From: Blumeriella jaapii
Taxonomy: Eukaryota; Ascomycota; Leotiomycetes; Helotiales; Drepanopezizaceae
NCBI GenBank assembly: GCA_009599575.1
Contig: VWND01000076.1
Location: 496,001 to 560,000, forward strand
Direction: 5' to 3'
Length of the DNA: 64,000 nucleotides
The notes under the pieces were generated by a model that was not told the origin of the DNA, searched no databases, and was given only the letters and a program-made list of their open reading frames with translations. Below are positions 62,477 through 64,000 of the stretch, one piece after another (position 1 is the stretch's first letter; every line of letters begins with the position of its first letter). The translations under genes and the position numbers were made by a program.

Positions 62477-63600
62477 GGTTGCGGTTGCGCGGGATCTGTG
62501 TAGCGGTTGTGGTTAGCCAGGTGTGGTTGAGCAAGTGGGAGGGTTGACGCGAGGAAATGGCGATGTGGTGTCAAGGAGGGAGATTGATTGTTGGTGCAGG
62601 GTGAATGTGCGCGGTCGGGTGATAGCGCCATTGGGACTTCCCAAGCGCCGAATAAGGCGCCCAACTCCCCCCCAAAACCATGTCGTGCCATTGAAATGGA
62701 TGTAGTATGTCCATTGGTACGCTGGGAAACCTGGCAGATTGATGGCGGGATTCGGAGTCTACCCCTCAATCAAGGAGAGGGGTGGGCGCAGAGACCGGTC
62801 GGTAGGATCGTTGGAGCGTGGCTGGAGACTGCGTGGCGATGGGCCAAGGGCAGATCAACTGAACATTCGCACGTCGCTGAGTGCTGGTTGCCAGCCGTGG
62901 GTGCCATTCCAGCCGCAATCGAGTCGATGCGGCGGCGGCGGCGGCGGGGGTGACGCAGAGAAGGGAATTACGCAATCAGCAGCCAGAGACCGACTTACCA
63001 GGCTTGAGAAGGGTATGTGTGAAGTGTTCGGGGGGATCGGGAATGCGGTTGACAAGAGTCGAGGAGTTCGAGGTACGCGACGTGTGGGAGAGAAGTAGAT
63101 TGTGGGTGTTTGTGGGGGGTCGAGGTCGAAATGGGGGAGGGGGAGGGAGAGCGAGAGGGAGAAAGAGGTTGAGATGAGGTGGAAGCGGGAAGCACTGAAG
63201 TCGCCCTTTCGAACTAGCGCCCTTTTTAGAGTCGAGGAAAGAAGCGATGCGTTGCGCTTCCAAAACAATCGACAGCCAGACAAGCAATCTACTATGTGTG
63301 CTGCACCAGACGGCCACCTGCGCCAGATGAAGGGATATCGAGCCCTTTCCGATCTCTTACGTGGTTCTTGACAGTGTCCTCTTTTGCTGCCCACCATACG
63401 CTGGCTGACGTCTTTTTCCAGGAGGGAATCCACCCCGGGTGCAAAAAGAGGTTACAGTACTGTACAGTACCGCCTGGATAGTCTACCTGTCCGTCCCTCG
63501 ATCTGTCAAAAGACTGTCAGACCGTTGCTATCTCCGTGCTTCTCAAGCTTTTCATGCGTCTCATGGTCCACGTTTCATGCCCACTCCTACGGGGCTAGGA
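62477..63600. promoter_or_regulatory. Upstream region of the 14-3-3 gene
   Basis: No supported coding sequence. It contains a GGC repeat near 62930 and, on the minus strand, pyrimidine-rich stretches (63120-63170) suitable for a promoter or leader. Exact elements were not identified. Confidence 0.45.
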
Positions 63601-63617
63601 AATTCCGAGGCAGAATC

Positions 63618-63989
63618 CTACTCTGTAACACCGGCCAGATCGCCTCCTTCAAGCGGGATTTCACGCCATCCAAGTGTCTTCCTTGGACGGTCTCTCTGAA
63701 GCAGTAGAGCTGATGCCCTTCTCCTTTGCTCCCCTTTGCTCCCCTTTGCTGGCCCATCCTCATCCTGCATGACTAAGTGGTGAAATTTGTGGCAGTGTGA
63801 CTGTAGCTGGGCCGGAATCAATGCACACTCGCAGTTGCACATATCGCAGTTACACCTATAAGGGTAACAAGGCATTATTGGCTTCATATATCGGAAGAGC
63901 CTCAGAGCCTCATCAGTGAAACTCGGTATTTCAATATGCAGTACAGTCGGTACAGTACAGTTTGTCTCTCTAACGTAGACCATGTCCAC
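63618..63989 (-). CDS. Possible OrsD-type (DUF3505-like) zinc-finger fragment, at the window edge
   Basis: The minus-strand reading contains FTDEALRLFRYMKP, then CNCECALIPAQLQSHCHKFHHL. A short hydrophobic lead followed by C-x-C...H-x3-H resembles the degenerate zinc finger of fungal OrsD-domain proteins, which are often found near mobile elements and helicases. The remainder after HHL is not recognisable, and no splice model was built. The gene may continue left or right of the window edge, or be a remnant. Low certainty. Confidence 0.3.
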   Translation of the reverse strand: MDMVYVRETNCTVPTVLHIEIPSFTDEALRLFRYMKPIMPCYPYRCNCDMCNCECALIPAQLQSHCHKFHHLVMQDEDGPAKGSKGEQRRRASALLLQRDRPRKTLGWREIPLEGGDLAGVTE

Positions 63990-64000
63990 ATCATTCCATA

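Overview
The window is nuclear DNA of a filamentous ascomycete (Pezizomycotina). The coding genes carry short GT-AG introns, mostly 47-115 nt, with CTAAC/CTGAC-like branch points. The left 18.7 kb is almost entirely one giant gene that resembles leashin (LAH, 'involucrin repeat protein'), the Woronin-body tether found only in Pezizomycotina. Intergenic regions are full of microsatellites (GTACTGTA, ACCTACCTAGGTA, TTTCC, GCAGA and CTTTG pentamers).

Layout: 1-18718 (+) 5'-truncated leashin-like giant protein. 22228-24074 (+) four-exon ammonium permease of the Mep1/3 type. About 27.7-31.1 kb (+) CRT10-like WD-type regulator gene with at least one break. 33460-35669 (-) kelch-like single-pass membrane protein. 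About 41.8-42.5 kb (-) broken 2EXR-domain gene. 47306-49385 (+) Pho4/NUC-1-like bHLH transcription factor. 50179-50603 (-) PCC1, a KEOPS complex subunit made of two short exons. 51156-53343 (+) CDC14 dual-specificity phosphatase, divergent from PCC1. 54.8-57.9 kb is a mobile-element zone holding a decayed LINE RNase H relic between inverted repeats, followed by a MITE-like element. 59156-59426 (+) is a small secreted six-cysteine protein. 61467-62476 (-) is a five-exon 14-3-3 protein. A possible OrsD-type zinc-finger fragment lies at the right edge. The stretches 18.7-22.2, 24.1-27.7, 31.1-33.4, 35.7-41.7 and 42.7-47.3 kb have no gene I can support.

Most genes are housekeeping or hyphal-biology genes and do not form a cluster. 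Ammonium uptake (Mep) and the phosphate-type bHLH regulator concern nutrient sensing; Cdc14 and 14-3-3 concern cell-cycle and kinase signalling; PCC1 concerns tRNA t6A modification.

A striking property is that several otherwise well-conserved genes (LAH, kelch protein, Pho4-like, CDC14, CRT10-like) each need a one-base change to read through, and one (2EXR) has an in-frame stop. Mep, PCC1, 14-3-3 and the secreted protein are intact. Single-base indel errors in the assembly are the simplest explanation for the conserved genes, while the 2EXR gene and the LINE relic look like real decay. The best candidate for new biology is the six-cysteine secreted protein; the hydrophobic-segment layout of the LAH-like protein is the next most interesting.
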